DNA of 39,055 nucleotides from Marinosulfonomonas sp. Lineage in GTDB: Bacteria > Pseudomonadota > Alphaproteobacteria > Rhodobacterales > Rhodobacteraceae. Shown piece after piece: positions 1 to 8,001 of this stretch (its first letter is position 1; each line of letters opens with the position of its first letter). The translations under genes were made by a program, and so were the position numbers. The notes below the pieces were generated by a model that was given only the letters and a program-made list of their open reading frames with translations, was not told the origin of the DNA and made no database searches. The stretch is taken from NCBI GenBank assembly GCA_019090885.1, contig JAHRVC010000088.1, forward strand, positions 1 through 39,055, given 5' to 3'.

Positions 1-1
1 C

Positions 2-769
2 ATCGAAGTGCTGTATGATTCCGTTCTGCTGGCAATCAAGGGTGTTTCGCTTGAGGTTCCCAGTGGCGGTATGGTGGCGCTGTTGGGCTCCAACGGGGCG
101 GGTAAAAGTACGACGCTGAAAGCGATCAGCGGGTTGCTGAAATCTGAACGTGGCCGTGTCAGTCGTGGCGAAATCAAGTTTGATGGCCAGATAATTGGCG
201 ATGTTGCGCCGCAAGACCGTGTGAGCATGGGCATCTGTCACGTGATCGAGGGGCGGCGGGTGTTTGAACATCTGACCCCCGACGAAAATCTGGAAGCGGC
301 AGCGCCAGTGTCGATGTCACGTCAGAAACTTAACGATGAAAAGGCGCGGATCTACGACTATTTTCCGCGCCTTGCCGAACGTAAAACGTCCCAATCGGGC
401 TATCTGTCTGGCGGTGAGCAGCAAATGCTGGCCATCGGCCGCGCCTTGATGACCCAACCCCGCCTGTTGATGCTGGATGAGCCCAGCCTTGGGTTGGCAC
501 CGTTTCTGGTGGCCGAAATCTTTGGCATCATCCAGAAAATCAACCGCGAGCAGGGCGTGTCTATCTTGCTGGTGGAACAAAACGCGCTGGCAGCTTTGGA
601 AATCGTTTCCCATGGTTATCTGATCGAAAATGGCCGTGTTGTGATGCACGATACGGCAGAGGCATTAAAAGCCAACTCGGACATTCAGGAATTTTATCTG
701 GGTGGTGGCGAAGGCAAGAATTTTCACGACATCAAGCATTACCGCAGGCGCAAACGCTGGCTTAGCTGA
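2..769 (+). CDS. livF: Branched-chain amino acid-type ABC transporter ATP-binding protein (LivF), 5' end missing
   Basis: ATPase subunit of a HAAT-family (Liv-type) importer, acting on the cytoplasmic face and powering uptake with a periplasmic binding protein. The reading frame is open from the left edge, so the first residues lie outside the window. Visible motifs, counted from the GTG at base 8: Walker A GSNGAGKST (about 27-35), signature LSGGEQQ (about 133), Walker B LLMLDEP (about 153), and LLVEQNA in the switch region as is usual for LivF. The C-terminal tail GEGKNFHDIKHYRRRKRW recalls LivF paralogues linked to acyl-CoA ligase genes rather than the general amino acid importer. The binding-protein gene follows after 37 bp, and an acyl-CoA ligase lies 2 kb on, so an organic acid substrate is as likely as an amino acid. 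Family call is secure; substrate is inferred. Confidence 0.93.
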   Translation: MEVLYDSVLLAIKGVSLEVPSGGMVALLGSNGAGKSTTLKAISGLLKSERGRVSRGEIKFDGQIIGDVAPQDRVSMGICHVIEGRRVFEHLTPDENLEAAAPVSMSRQKLNDEKARIYDYFPRLAERKTSQSGYLSGGEQQMLAIGRALMTQPRLLMLDEPSLGLAPFLVAEIFGIIQKINREQGVSILLVEQNALAALEIVSHGYLIENGRVVMHDTAEALKANSDIQEFYLGGGEGKNFHDIKHYRRRKRWLS

Positions 770-806
770 CGCTCTGTTTCTGCACATAACACCAGAGGAG
801 GAACCA

Positions 807-2054
807 ATGAAACTTTCAAATATTCTGATGCAGGTGGCCGCTGTGGCCCTTGCCGGCACGGCGACAGTCTCGTCTGCCTCAGCACAGGACACGATTAAAT
901 TCGGCATGTGCTATGACCTTAGTAAATCCTACACGTTCGTGACCCCGCAGATCATTCAGGGCGCGCGCGATCTGGCCGATCTTGTCAACATGAAGGGCGG
1001 CATCGACGGCCATCCGGTTGAGATTATCGTGCAGGACCACGGTAACGAGCCGCAGCGTGGCATTGAATGCTATGAAAAGCTTAAGCGCGAAGGTGTTTTT
1101 GTATTTGATACGCTGTCCACGCCGGTTTCGATCGCTGTGCTGCCGCGGATCATGAAAGATAAGAACATTCTTTTGCAGTCTTTGGTTGGGCGTTCTGATG
1201 CAATCGACGGTGAAGTGTTTACCCAAGTCTTCCCGGTTGGACCAACTTACTGGGGTCAGGTTGTCAACGATATCGAGTATATCCGTTTGCAGCATGGCGG
1301 CAGCCTGAAAGGCGTGAAGGTCGCGTTTTTCTATGTCGATTATCCGTTCGGACAAGAGCCGATTGAAATCCTGAAATCGATTGCCGACAAAGAAGGGTTT
1401 GAGCTTGGCTTGTTCCCATTCCCACTGCCGGGAAGCGATCAGGGGTCTGCTTGGACGCAGGTCCGGCGCTTTAATCCCGATCACATTATCAGCTGGGCTT
1501 TTGCTGGTATGCATGTTGTTGCCGCCAAAGAAATGAAGCGCAATGGCATACCGATTTCCAAATACATCTCGGTTAACTGGCTGAACGAAAAAGACATCGC
1601 CAGCATCGGTGCAGAGGCCGCTATTGGTCTGAAGCGCGGAACCAATGTTGCCGGTGGTCAGGACGTTCCGATCATCGCCGAGATTATTTCCGAGCTTTAT
1701 GACAACGGCAAAGGCAACGGCGATCGCGCTGCGCTGAATGACGTTTACTATAACACCGGGGTTGCGATGTATTCCGCAGCATTTGAAGGTGCGCGTCTGG
1801 CAGTTGAGCAGGGTGGTTTCCCGGTGACAGCCGAAACGATGAAGGCCGGCCTTGAAAGCATCGTCGGTTATGACGCCAACGGTCTGATGGCACCCCTTAC
1901 GGTGACCGGCTCGGATCACGGCGGCGGCGGCAAAACCCGCGTCGAAATGTGGGACGGCAAAACCTGGGTCGCACAGACCGAATGGATCGGTGCGTTTTCC
2001 GACGCTGTTTGGGAAGTTGTCAAAGAAAGTTCCAGCAAATTTTCGATGGAATAA
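807..2054 (+). CDS. ABC transporter periplasmic substrate-binding protein (Peripla_BP_6 / LivJ-like)
   Basis: Predicted periplasmic receptor of the Liv-type importer whose ATPase is just upstream. The start at ATG 807 is set by a strong ribosome binding site (AGAGGAGG, 794-801) and by a signal peptide of about 26 residues ending SSASA before QDTIKFG. The 415-residue length suits the type I binding fold used for branched amino acids, amides and aromatic or alicyclic acids. The segment IIQGARDLADLVNMKGGIDG and the following VEIIVQDHGNEPQRGIECYEKL are the usual first-lobe elements of this family. The ligand cannot be read from sequence. The downstream acyl-CoA ligase and crotonases suggest a carboxylic acid. 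A stable hairpin directly after the stop codon may protect the message, which fits the high level needed for a binding protein. Confidence 0.9.
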   Translation: MKLSNILMQVAAVALAGTATVSSASAQDTIKFGMCYDLSKSYTFVTPQIIQGARDLADLVNMKGGIDGHPVEIIVQDHGNEPQRGIECYEKLKREGVFVFDTLSTPVSIAVLPRIMKDKNILLQSLVGRSDAIDGEVFTQVFPVGPTYWGQVVNDIEYIRLQHGGSLKGVKVAFFYVDYPFGQEPIEILKSIADKEGFELGLFPFPLPGSDQGSAWTQVRRFNPDHIISWAFAGMHVVAAKEMKRNGIPISKYISVNWLNEKDIASIGAEAAIGLKRGTNVAGGQDVPIIAEIISELYDNGKGNGDRAALNDVYYNTGVAMYSAAFEGARLAVEQGGFPVTAETMKAGLESIVGYDANGLMAPLTVTGSDHGGGGKTRVEMWDGKTWVAQTEWIGAFSDAVWEVVKESSSKFSME

Positions 2055-2065
2055 GACCTTAAACT

Positions 2066-2094
2066 GTCCGGGGCAGGCGTGTCCTGCCCCGGAC
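2066..2094 (+). terminator. Intercistronic hairpin after the binding-protein gene
   Basis: A perfect 12-bp inverted repeat (left arm 2066-2077, right arm 2083-2094) with a 5-base loop begins 12 bp after the stop codon of the binding-protein gene. No T-run follows, so it is not a classical intrinsic terminator. Such hairpins after binding-protein genes commonly stabilise the upstream message or cause partial termination. I infer that role here; the crotonase gene starts 48 bp further on. Confidence 0.6.
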
Positions 2095-2141
2095 ATCTCC
2101 TCGGATATTTAACCGAGATACAAATTTACAGGAATAAAAGT

Positions 2142-2924
2142 ATGTCAGAATCCCCGATCATTGTGTCTGTGGAGGATGGCATCGCGACCGTCACCATCGA
2201 CCGTCCACACCGCAAGAACGCTCTTTCAATTGCTGCTGCCAATGGGCTGGCTGATGCTTGGGATGAGATCGCCGTAGATGACAGCATTCGCGTGGCCATC
2301 ATCACCTCTGCCGATTGCGGCGTTTTTAGCGCCGGGCTGGACCTGAAAGAAGCCACCGAAGTCGCCCGCGACGAGGGTGTCGACATTCTTTCCAAAATGC
2401 GCGACCCGTTCCATGAACGTATGCACGCCTGTCCCAAGCCGATCATCGCCGCGATGACCGGATCGCTGATGGCGGGGGGCATGATGATGACCCTGATGGC
2501 CGATCTGCGGGTTGGGCTGAAAGGCACCAAAGCTGGCATTACCGAGGTAAAGATCGGGCGTGGTACGCCTTGGGCTGCACCTGCACTGTCGATGTTGCCC
2601 CAGCCGATCTTGATGGAAATTGTCCTGACTGGTGATCTGATGCCGATTGAACGGCTGCATGAATACGGCTTTACTAATTATCTGGAAGACACGCCCGATG
2701 CTGTGCGCGCCCGCGCCCTTGATCTGGCGATCCGTATTGCAAGTGGTGCGCCACTATCAGTTACAGCCGCTAAGGCCAGCGTGCGGGCCACGATGGATCT
2801 GGGCGTTGCGGCCGGGCTGAAAGAGGGCCAGCGGTTGCACGAGGTGGTCTATGCCAGTCAGGATGCAATCGAGGGGCCCAAAGCCTTTGCCCAAAAACGC
2901 GCGCCGGTGTGGACCGGAACTTAA
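2142..2924 (+). CDS. Enoyl-CoA hydratase/isomerase family protein (crotonase 1)
   Basis: A 260-residue crotonase-fold enzyme acting on acyl-CoA in the cytoplasm. The oxyanion-hole segments are present: FSAGLDLKE near residue 62 and MAGGMMMTLMAD near 110. Compared with rat mitochondrial hydratase, the position of the first catalytic Glu (E144) is Met115, while the second (E164) is kept as Glu135 in AGITEV. That pattern fits a one-base crotonase, so hydration, isomerisation or another crotonase reaction are all possible. The start at ATG 2142 removes a long unsupported extension and gives the usual MSE.. N-terminus before the first beta strand. It lies between the transporter and the acyl-CoA ligase, only 4 bp before the ligase start, so it is probably cotranscribed with it and acts on the activated substrate. 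Exact reaction unknown. Confidence 0.85.
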   Translation: MSESPIIVSVEDGIATVTIDRPHRKNALSIAAANGLADAWDEIAVDDSIRVAIITSADCGVFSAGLDLKEATEVARDEGVDILSKMRDPFHERMHACPKPIIAAMTGSLMAGGMMMTLMADLRVGLKGTKAGITEVKIGRGTPWAAPALSMLPQPILMEIVLTGDLMPIERLHEYGFTNYLEDTPDAVRARALDLAIRIASGAPLSVTAAKASVRATMDLGVAAGLKEGQRLHEVVYASQDAIEGPKAFAQKRAPVWTGT

Positions 2925-2928
2925 CTGC

Positions 2929-4470
2929 ATGAATCCGATGCTTTCAAAAGCCAGCGTTCCGATAACGCAGGCGTCATTCGCTACGGTGCATGGTTTATTT
3001 CTGGAACGTGCGCGTGCGCAACCAGACGCCGTTGCGATTGAATTTGAAGGCAAGGCTCAAAGCTACGGCACGCTTGTGGATCGGGCCCGCCGATTGGCGG
3101 CTGTTTTACGCGCACGTGGTGTTAAGCCGGGGGACCGGGTGGCGATCCTGTCAGAAAACCGGCCTGAATATATCGAGGCCGAACTGGCCTGCGCGATGTG
3201 TGGTGCAATCCTTGCCTGCCAAAATTGGCGGCTGGTGGCGGCGGAGTTGGGGCATTGCCTGACGTTGGTCGCCCCGGTGCTGGCACTGGTATCCCCGCGT
3301 AGCCGCGAAGCATTCGAAGATGCCTGCCCGGAAGGGCTGCAAAGCCTGTCGCTTGGCCCTGATTATGAAAACGCTCTTGCCAGCACCGAACCGGGCGATG
3401 TGATCCGCGATGCGGACCCGGAAAGCGGGTTGTTGATCCTTTACACCAGCGGCACCACGGGCCTGCCCAAGGGCGCATTGATCAGCCACCGCGCCGAAAT
3501 TGCCCGCATGGCGGCTCTGCAAATAGATTGCGGCGTGCGCCGGGGCGATAGCTTTGTGGCGTGGGCTCCGATGTATCACATGGCCTCGTCCGATCAACTG
3601 CTTGCGACGCTGATGTCGGGCGGTGCGGTGGTCGTCGTGGACGGCGCGGATGTGGTCGCGATTGCAGATGCGGTTCAAACCCATTCGATTGGTTGGCTGG
3701 TGATGATGCCCGGCCCGATAGGTGCGCTGATCGAAGAGTTACGTTCGCGCGGTCCGATCAATGCAAATGTGGCTTGTGTCGGCGCGATGGCCGATCTTGT
3801 TCCGCGCCGCGAGATCACCGAATTGACGGCATTGTTGGATGCACCCTATGTCAACTCTTTCGGGGCAACGGAAACCGGCCTGCCACCGGCAACGGCGGCA
3901 ATGATCCCTGTTGGGGCCGCTGAATTCAGCCTTGATAAAGCGATCAGCACGATGTGTCAGGTGCGCCTGTTGGGCGAGGATGGTATCGAAGTTGCCGACG
4001 GAGAACCGGGAGAAATGGCGGTGCGCGGGCCAACGCTGTTTTCGGGATATTGGGCCAATGAGGCCACCAATTTGAAAGATTTTTCCGACGGCTGGTTTCG
4101 CATGGGCGATCTGTTCCGGCGCAACCCGGATGGCACGATCAGCTTTGTTGATCGGGCGAAATACATGATAAAATCGGGTGGCGAGAATATCTATCCGGCC
4201 GAGATTGAGCGTGTGTTGCTGGCCGACCCCCGCATTGATGAGGCTGTGGTGGTTAAACGCATAGACGGCAAATGGGGCGAAGTGCCGGTGGCCTTTATCG
4301 CCGCGTCAGAGCCGCTTGATCTGGACGATGTTGTTGCGCTTTGCCGGGGCTTTCTTGCCGGATATAAAATGCCCAAAGACTTGCGCCAAATTGCGCTTGA
4401 AGATTTTCGCCGCTCGACGTCGGGCAAGGTGCAACGGCATGAGTTGGAAGCCCTGCTTGGGGCGGAATAA
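2929..4470 (+). CDS. AMP-dependent acyl-CoA synthetase/ligase (ANL superfamily)
   Basis: Activates a carboxylic acid to its CoA thioester through an acyl-adenylate, using ATP and CoA. All core ANL motifs are visible in the 513-residue product: P-loop-like YTSGTTGLPKG (172-182), GATETG (312-317), the hinge region DGWFRMGDL (387-395), MIKSGGENIYPAEIE (413-427), and the catalytic Lys500 in STSGKVQRHE. The ATG at 2929, 4 bp after the preceding stop, is favoured; an ATG at 2938 is an alternative. The length and motif spacing fit medium-chain or aromatic acyl-CoA ligases. Its position directly after a Liv-type importer and a crotonase suggests it activates the imported substrate, which is inference. 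No substrate can be named with confidence. Confidence 0.9.
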   Translation: MNPMLSKASVPITQASFATVHGLFLERARAQPDAVAIEFEGKAQSYGTLVDRARRLAAVLRARGVKPGDRVAILSENRPEYIEAELACAMCGAILACQNWRLVAAELGHCLTLVAPVLALVSPRSREAFEDACPEGLQSLSLGPDYENALASTEPGDVIRDADPESGLLILYTSGTTGLPKGALISHRAEIARMAALQIDCGVRRGDSFVAWAPMYHMASSDQLLATLMSGGAVVVVDGADVVAIADAVQTHSIGWLVMMPGPIGALIEELRSRGPINANVACVGAMADLVPRREITELTALLDAPYVNSFGATETGLPPATAAMIPVGAAEFSLDKAISTMCQVRLLGEDGIEVADGEPGEMAVRGPTLFSGYWANEATNLKDFSDGWFRMGDLFRRNPDGTISFVDRAKYMIKSGGENIYPAEIERVLLADPRIDEAVVVKRIDGKWGEVPVAFIAASEPLDLDDVVALCRGFLAGYKMPKDLRQIALEDFRRSTSGKVQRHELEALLGAE

Positions 4471-4519
4471 TGGGCGCATTTGGCGTGCAAAAATTTGATA
4501 ATAAAGATTGGAGGGTCTG

Positions 4520-5302
4520 ATGAGCGATTTGTTACGGCTGGAAGTGGACAAGGGTGTGGGCGTTTTGCGGTTTTTACAACCTAATCGGCGAAACCCCTAC
4601 AGTTTGGATTTCGCGCGCGAGCTGGCAGCAACGCTGGCCGCAGCCGGAGAAGACGATACAATTCGCGCCATGGTAATGACCGGCGGCGAACATTTTTCCA
4701 GTGGTGGCGATCTGGTCGGGTTCCGCGCGGAAATTGCCAAGGGTTCACGCTCGACGCAAAAACTGCTCGACACTGCCAATTCGGGCGCACGGGCTGCGTT
4801 CAATTTCGCTAAGCCACTGATCTCGGCGGTAAATGGCGTCTGTTATGGCGGCGGGATGAGCCTGGCACTTTGTGCCGACATGGTTGTCGCGGCCAAGGAT
4901 GCGCGGTTTTGTCAGGTATTCATCAAGATCGGTGGCGTTCCTGACACCGGGTCCAGTTGGTTGTTGCAACAGAGATTAAGTGCCGCCGCTGCTCGCAAAC
5001 TGGCGTTCACCGGGCGCGAAATCAGCGGTCAGGAGGCCTATGATATGGGGCTGGTCGAAGAGTGCGTTGACGCAAGTCAGACCGAAGATACCGCAATTGC
5101 GCTGGCGCGCGAGATCGCTGCCAACCCGCTTTTCGCGCTGATGAGTGCCAAGCGGGTGATGCGTGAAACCGCTGAATCCGGCTTTGAGCAGGCGCTGGAG
5201 ATTGAAGGACGGGCACAGAATATCATGATGAACGCCCATGATTTCCCCGAAGCGATGGATGCGTTTACTGAAAAACGCAAACCCCGCTTCAATGATATGT
5301 AG
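4520..5302 (+). CDS. Crotonase-family protein, isomerase-type active site (crotonase 2)
   Basis: A 260-residue crotonase-fold protein starting at ATG 4520 behind a GGAGG ribosome binding site. Oxyanion-hole segments SSGGDLVGF (60-68) and YGGGMSLALCAD (109-120) are intact. Both hydratase glutamates are missing: Ser114 at the E144 position and Phe134 at the E164 position. An aspartate, Asp142 in GGVPDTGSS, sits where PaaG-type enoyl-CoA isomerases carry VPDGGS, so a double-bond isomerase is the best guess (family knowledge plus inference). It is the last + strand gene of this group and ends 8 bp from the convergent thioesterase gene. It would act on an unsaturated acyl-CoA during oxidation of the substrate activated by the upstream ligase. 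Confidence 0.85.
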   Translation: MSDLLRLEVDKGVGVLRFLQPNRRNPYSLDFARELAATLAAAGEDDTIRAMVMTGGEHFSSGGDLVGFRAEIAKGSRSTQKLLDTANSGARAAFNFAKPLISAVNGVCYGGGMSLALCADMVVAAKDARFCQVFIKIGGVPDTGSSWLLQQRLSAAAARKLAFTGREISGQEAYDMGLVEECVDASQTEDTAIALAREIAANPLFALMSAKRVMRETAESGFEQALEIEGRAQNIMMNAHDFPEAMDAFTEKRKPRFNDM

Positions 5303-5310
5303 GGTGCGCC

Positions 5311-5712
5311 TTAAACCAGCAGGAAATGGAACAGGCCCTTGGCGACTGGTTTGTCTTCATTGTCCTGCCAAGCCACGGTGGCCACGCTGGCCATACGGCG
5401 GCCTTTTCGTGAAATGGTTGCTTTGGCGTTTAGCGTGCCAGAGCGGGCAGGGCGCATATAGTCCACCGTCAGGTTGATCGGTTTTGGTGGGTGCGCATCC
5501 CAGTCGTCAGACACGCTTAGCGCGGCGGTTGCTTCCAGCAGGCTGGCCACGATACCGCCGTGATAGTTTTCGGCCTCTGGATTGCCTATATGGCGGTCGG
5601 CAAAGGGCATGGTTGTGGTGACACTATCTGGTTCTGCAGTTTCAATTGTGAAATCCAGAAACCGGAAATACGGGATCTTATTGCAGATTGCCTGAAGCTC
5701 ATCTTTGGTCAT
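5311..5712 (-). CDS. PaaI-type hotdog thioesterase 1
   Basis: A 133-residue single hotdog-domain protein of the PaaI/4HBT-like thioesterase family, predicted to hydrolyse acyl-CoA thioesters in the cytoplasm. The family core is visible as NYHGGIVASLLEATAALSV (about 49-67), where the HGG turn is the usual acyl-CoA-binding element, followed by INLTVDYMRPARSGTL. Its ATG overlaps the stop of the upstream thioesterase gene by 4 bp (ATGA), implying translational coupling, and equal expression suggests the two may form a mixed oligomer. It is the last gene of a minus strand group with an SDR and a crotonase. A likely job is releasing CoA from dead-end intermediates of the pathway; this is inference. 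Confidence 0.85.
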   Translation of the reverse strand: MTKDELQAICNKIPYFRFLDFTIETAEPDSVTTTMPFADRHIGNPEAENYHGGIVASLLEATAALSVSDDWDAHPPKPINLTVDYMRPARSGTLNAKATISRKGRRMASVATVAWQDNEDKPVAKGLFHFLLV

Positions 5713-6203
5713 TTTTCGTTCCCGTCTTTGGGTCGTAGCGACCAGTGGCCCGCGCCCTGATCGCCCCGTGTCAGCGCAAATGTCGCTGTTCCATGCGCGA
5801 CGACTTCGTTTTCGGCACCGTCAAACATCACCTGACCTGTGCCAAAGGCGATATGGCGGGTTTGGTGGTGGCATTGCGCCTCGACAATAACATCAGAGCG
5901 AGTCTTGGCAGGGCGCAGGTAATCGACCCGTAAATCCAGCGTCGCCATTGTCTGAATTTCACCCACAGCCAGAAAAATTGATAACCCAAAGGCACTGTCG
6001 AGCAGCGAGGTTAACACGCCCCCATGTAGCAACGTTTCGGCTTCATCAGCGCAAAAATTCGGATTGAAGGGCATGCGCATGCGCACGCCCTCACGGTTGG
6101 CCCGTTCTACTTGCAGGTTCAGTCCGTGGATCAGCCCCTTGCTGCGCGTTTGCCAAAGCGTGGCCATCTGCGCAATCCATTCGTCATCCTTGATATCAGT
6201 CAT
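5709..6203 (-). CDS. PaaI-type hotdog thioesterase 2
   Basis: A 164-residue hotdog-fold thioesterase, longer than its neighbour because of an N-terminal helix (MTDIKDDEWIAQMATLW) and a polar tail. The core LLHGGVLTSLLDSAFGLS (about 78-95) and LDLRVDYLRPAK (about 109-120) match the PaaI/YbgC-like acyl-CoA thioesterase family. It lies 12 bp after the crotonase stop and overlaps the next thioesterase by 4 bp. The two proteins share only the family core, so this looks like an old duplication or independent recruitment rather than a recent tandem copy. Substrate unknown; the setting suggests an acyl-CoA intermediate of the island's pathway. Confidence 0.85.
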   Translation of the reverse strand: MTDIKDDEWIAQMATLWQTRSKGLIHGLNLQVERANREGVRMRMPFNPNFCADEAETLLHGGVLTSLLDSAFGLSIFLAVGEIQTMATLDLRVDYLRPAKTRSDVIVEAQCHHQTRHIAFGTGQVMFDGAENEVVAHGTATFALTRGDQGAGHWSLRPKDGNEK

Positions 6204-6215
6204 ATTCCGGCTGTC

Positions 6216-7019
6216 CTAATTGCCCGTATAGTTGGGCGCGCGTTTTTCAAGGAAGGCGGCCAGCGCCTCGTGATGATCGGTGGTTTGATGCATAAGCGCC
6301 TGAAAAGCAGCCGCTGTGTTAAGGAAATCTGGCAGGTCCATGCGTTCGGCGTTGCGCAACAGGCGCTTGGCGGTGCGGATGGTGCGTGGCGGCTTGGCGG
6401 CGATAACGGCGGCGCGCTCGCGGGCCTTTTCCATCAAGTCGTCGTGCGGCACCACTTCCAGAACCATTTCCATTTCTAACGCTTCGGCAGCGTCGATAAC
6501 CCGACCCGAAAAGGTCAGTTCAGCCGCTTTCTGGTGTCCAAGTCGGCGCAGCATAAACCAACTGCCCGCATCGCCGGGAATAATGCCGAGGTTTACAAAA
6601 ACCTCGCCAAATTTCGCCCGATCCGATGCCACCCGCATATCGCACATCATTGTCAGGTCGCAGCCCGCGCCAATAGCCGGGCCGTTGATCGCGGCAATGG
6701 TCGGAATGTCCATATTATAAAGCGCGATTGGCAGGCGTTGGATGCCGTTGATATATCCTTCGGCAGCGTCCAGCGGCGATTTGCGAAACGCGCCGTCGGG
6801 GTTGGCCATTTCCTTGATGTCGCCACCGGCGCAAAATGCAGAACCGGCACCGGTCAGGATCATTACGCTGACATCCGGGTTGGCCTCGACCTCTGCAAAG
6901 GCGGCAAGCAGGCCTTCGATCATTTCCATGCCGCTGATCGGGTTGCGCCGGTCGGGATCGTTCAGGGTGACGGTTGCGATGCGATCTTTGATGTCCACAA
7001 GGACGATTGGCTGGGCCAT
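6216..7019 (-). CDS. Enoyl-CoA hydratase/isomerase family protein (crotonase 3)
   Basis: A 267-residue crotonase starting MAQPIVLVDI behind an AGGAG site 6 bp upstream. Oxyanion-hole segments FCAGGDIKE (62-70) and IGAGCDLTMMCD (116-127) are intact. The E144 position is Asp121 and the E164 position is Phe141 (FGEVFV), so it is not a standard two-glutamate hydratase. Asp150 in IIPGDAGSW could serve as the acid/base, as in isomerase-type or other one-carboxylate crotonases. It ends RAPNYTGN, a common C-terminal pattern of bacterial crotonases (EKRAPxxTG). It lies 39 bp after the SDR gene and 12 bp before the thioesterases, so the four minus strand genes probably form one operon driven from the divergent promoter region near 7.95 kb. 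Confidence 0.87.
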   Translation of the reverse strand: MAQPIVLVDIKDRIATVTLNDPDRRNPISGMEMIEGLLAAFAEVEANPDVSVMILTGAGSAFCAGGDIKEMANPDGAFRKSPLDAAEGYINGIQRLPIALYNMDIPTIAAINGPAIGAGCDLTMMCDMRVASDRAKFGEVFVNLGIIPGDAGSWFMLRRLGHQKAAELTFSGRVIDAAEALEMEMVLEVVPHDDLMEKARERAAVIAAKPPRTIRTAKRLLRNAERMDLPDFLNTAAAFQALMHQTTDHHEALAAFLEKRAPNYTGN

Positions 7020-7058
7020 TTCATGCTCCTAAAGTTAAATGCAGTCGGGGCGGGCGGA

Positions 7059-7901
7059 TTATTCTGATCCGTCGCCGCGTTCTCGTTTCTCAAACATTTC
7101 CGGGTTGATCATGTCGCGTGCGTCATGGCCCATGTGCAGGGTTTCTCCGCCATCCACATACCAGTCTTCGCCGGTAATGAAACCGCCCAGTGTGGAGGCG
7201 AGGAAAATGATCGTGCCTGCGACATCCTCGGGCGAGCCCAGACGGTTCAGAACCGAACGGTTCAGTTCTTTCCACCGCTCTGGTGGAATTGGATAATGGC
7301 CAAGCGCTTCGGTTTTGACGGTGCCGGGTGCCACGCAGTTCAGGCGGATACCGTATTCGCCCCATTCAGCGGCAAGGGTTTTCATCATCCCGGTCACCCC
7401 GGCGCGGGCGGCAACCGTATGGGCAAATCCGGTCAGTGCGGTGCGGGTGATTGCGGTGACAAACACCACCGAGCCACCATTTTCGAACATGAAATGATCC
7501 GCCGCCGCGCGGGTCATCTGCCAAGAGCCGATCAGGTTGTTGCGAATAACTGCCTCAAAGCCCTTGTTGGTAATGTCGCGGGCGGCGGCGATATACTGCC
7601 CGCCTGCGTTGTTAACCAGTACATCCAACCGGCCGTAGTGATCCTTGATCGCGATCATTGCCGCTTCGATACTGTCCTCGTCGCGGGTGTCGCCGGTCAC
7701 GACAAAGGCTTCACCGCCAGCGGCGCGGATCATTTCGGCGGTTTCTTCCAGTGGTTCGCGGCGGCGCGCAAACAGCGCCATTTTGGCCCCACTGGCGGCC
7801 ATTTCAATCGCTGTAACGCGGCCCATCCCGGACCCGCTGCCGGTAACCAGCGCCACCTGTCCGGCCATCAAATCTTTGCTGTAGCGTCGCTCTGTTGTCA
7901 T
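7059..7901 (-). CDS. SDR-family oxidoreductase with degenerate catalytic residues (PECR/DECR-like)
   Basis: A 280-residue short-chain dehydrogenase/reductase. The Rossmann glycine motif GSGSGMG (21-27) and NNAG (97-100) are intact, and ARRRE (46-50) after the second strand suggests NADP(H) preference. The usual Ser-Tyr-Lys triad is not there: the aligned positions are Thr149, Thr162 and Arg166 (HTVAARAG in place of YxxxK). The segment AARAGVTGMMKTLAAEW resembles peroxisomal trans-2-enoyl-CoA reductase (PECR) and the 2,4-dienoyl-CoA reductase branch, where the motif is also altered, so an enoyl- or dienoyl-CoA reductase is plausible. It is the first gene of the minus strand group, with an AAAGG ribosome site. 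It could instead be catalytically inactive. Family sure, activity unsure. Confidence 0.82.
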   Translation of the reverse strand: MTTERRYSKDLMAGQVALVTGSGSGMGRVTAIEMAASGAKMALFARRREPLEETAEMIRAAGGEAFVVTGDTRDEDSIEAAMIAIKDHYGRLDVLVNNAGGQYIAAARDITNKGFEAVIRNNLIGSWQMTRAAADHFMFENGGSVVFVTAITRTALTGFAHTVAARAGVTGMMKTLAAEWGEYGIRLNCVAPGTVKTEALGHYPIPPERWKELNRSVLNRLGSPEDVAGTIIFLASTLGGFITGEDWYVDGGETLHMGHDARDMINPEMFEKRERGDGSE

Positions 7902-7928
7902 AGGTGAATGCCTTTGTTCCGCATTTAA

Positions 7929-7944
7929 TCAAACATATGTTAGA
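7929..7944. promoter_or_regulatory. Candidate TetR-type operator, copy 1
   Basis: The sequence TCAAACATATGTTAGA is an inverted repeat with one mismatch to TCTAAC-N4-GTTAGA and shares that layout with a second copy 78 bp away. It lies 27 bp upstream of the minus strand SDR start, covering the likely promoter of the minus strand operon; a TTGAAC box on the minus strand sits just beyond it. Length and symmetry fit a TetR-family dimer site. No regulator gene is present in the window. Confidence 0.6.
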
Positions 7945-8001
7945 AACGAGTTCAAGTTGGACGCGGTAACCCACACATGGATGATTGTCGGGAAAGATGG
8001 C

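Noticed and set aside
879-2096. 405-residue minus strand open frame opposite the binding-protein gene
   Set aside because: The + strand frame has a ribosome site, signal peptide and family motifs; the antisense frame has none.
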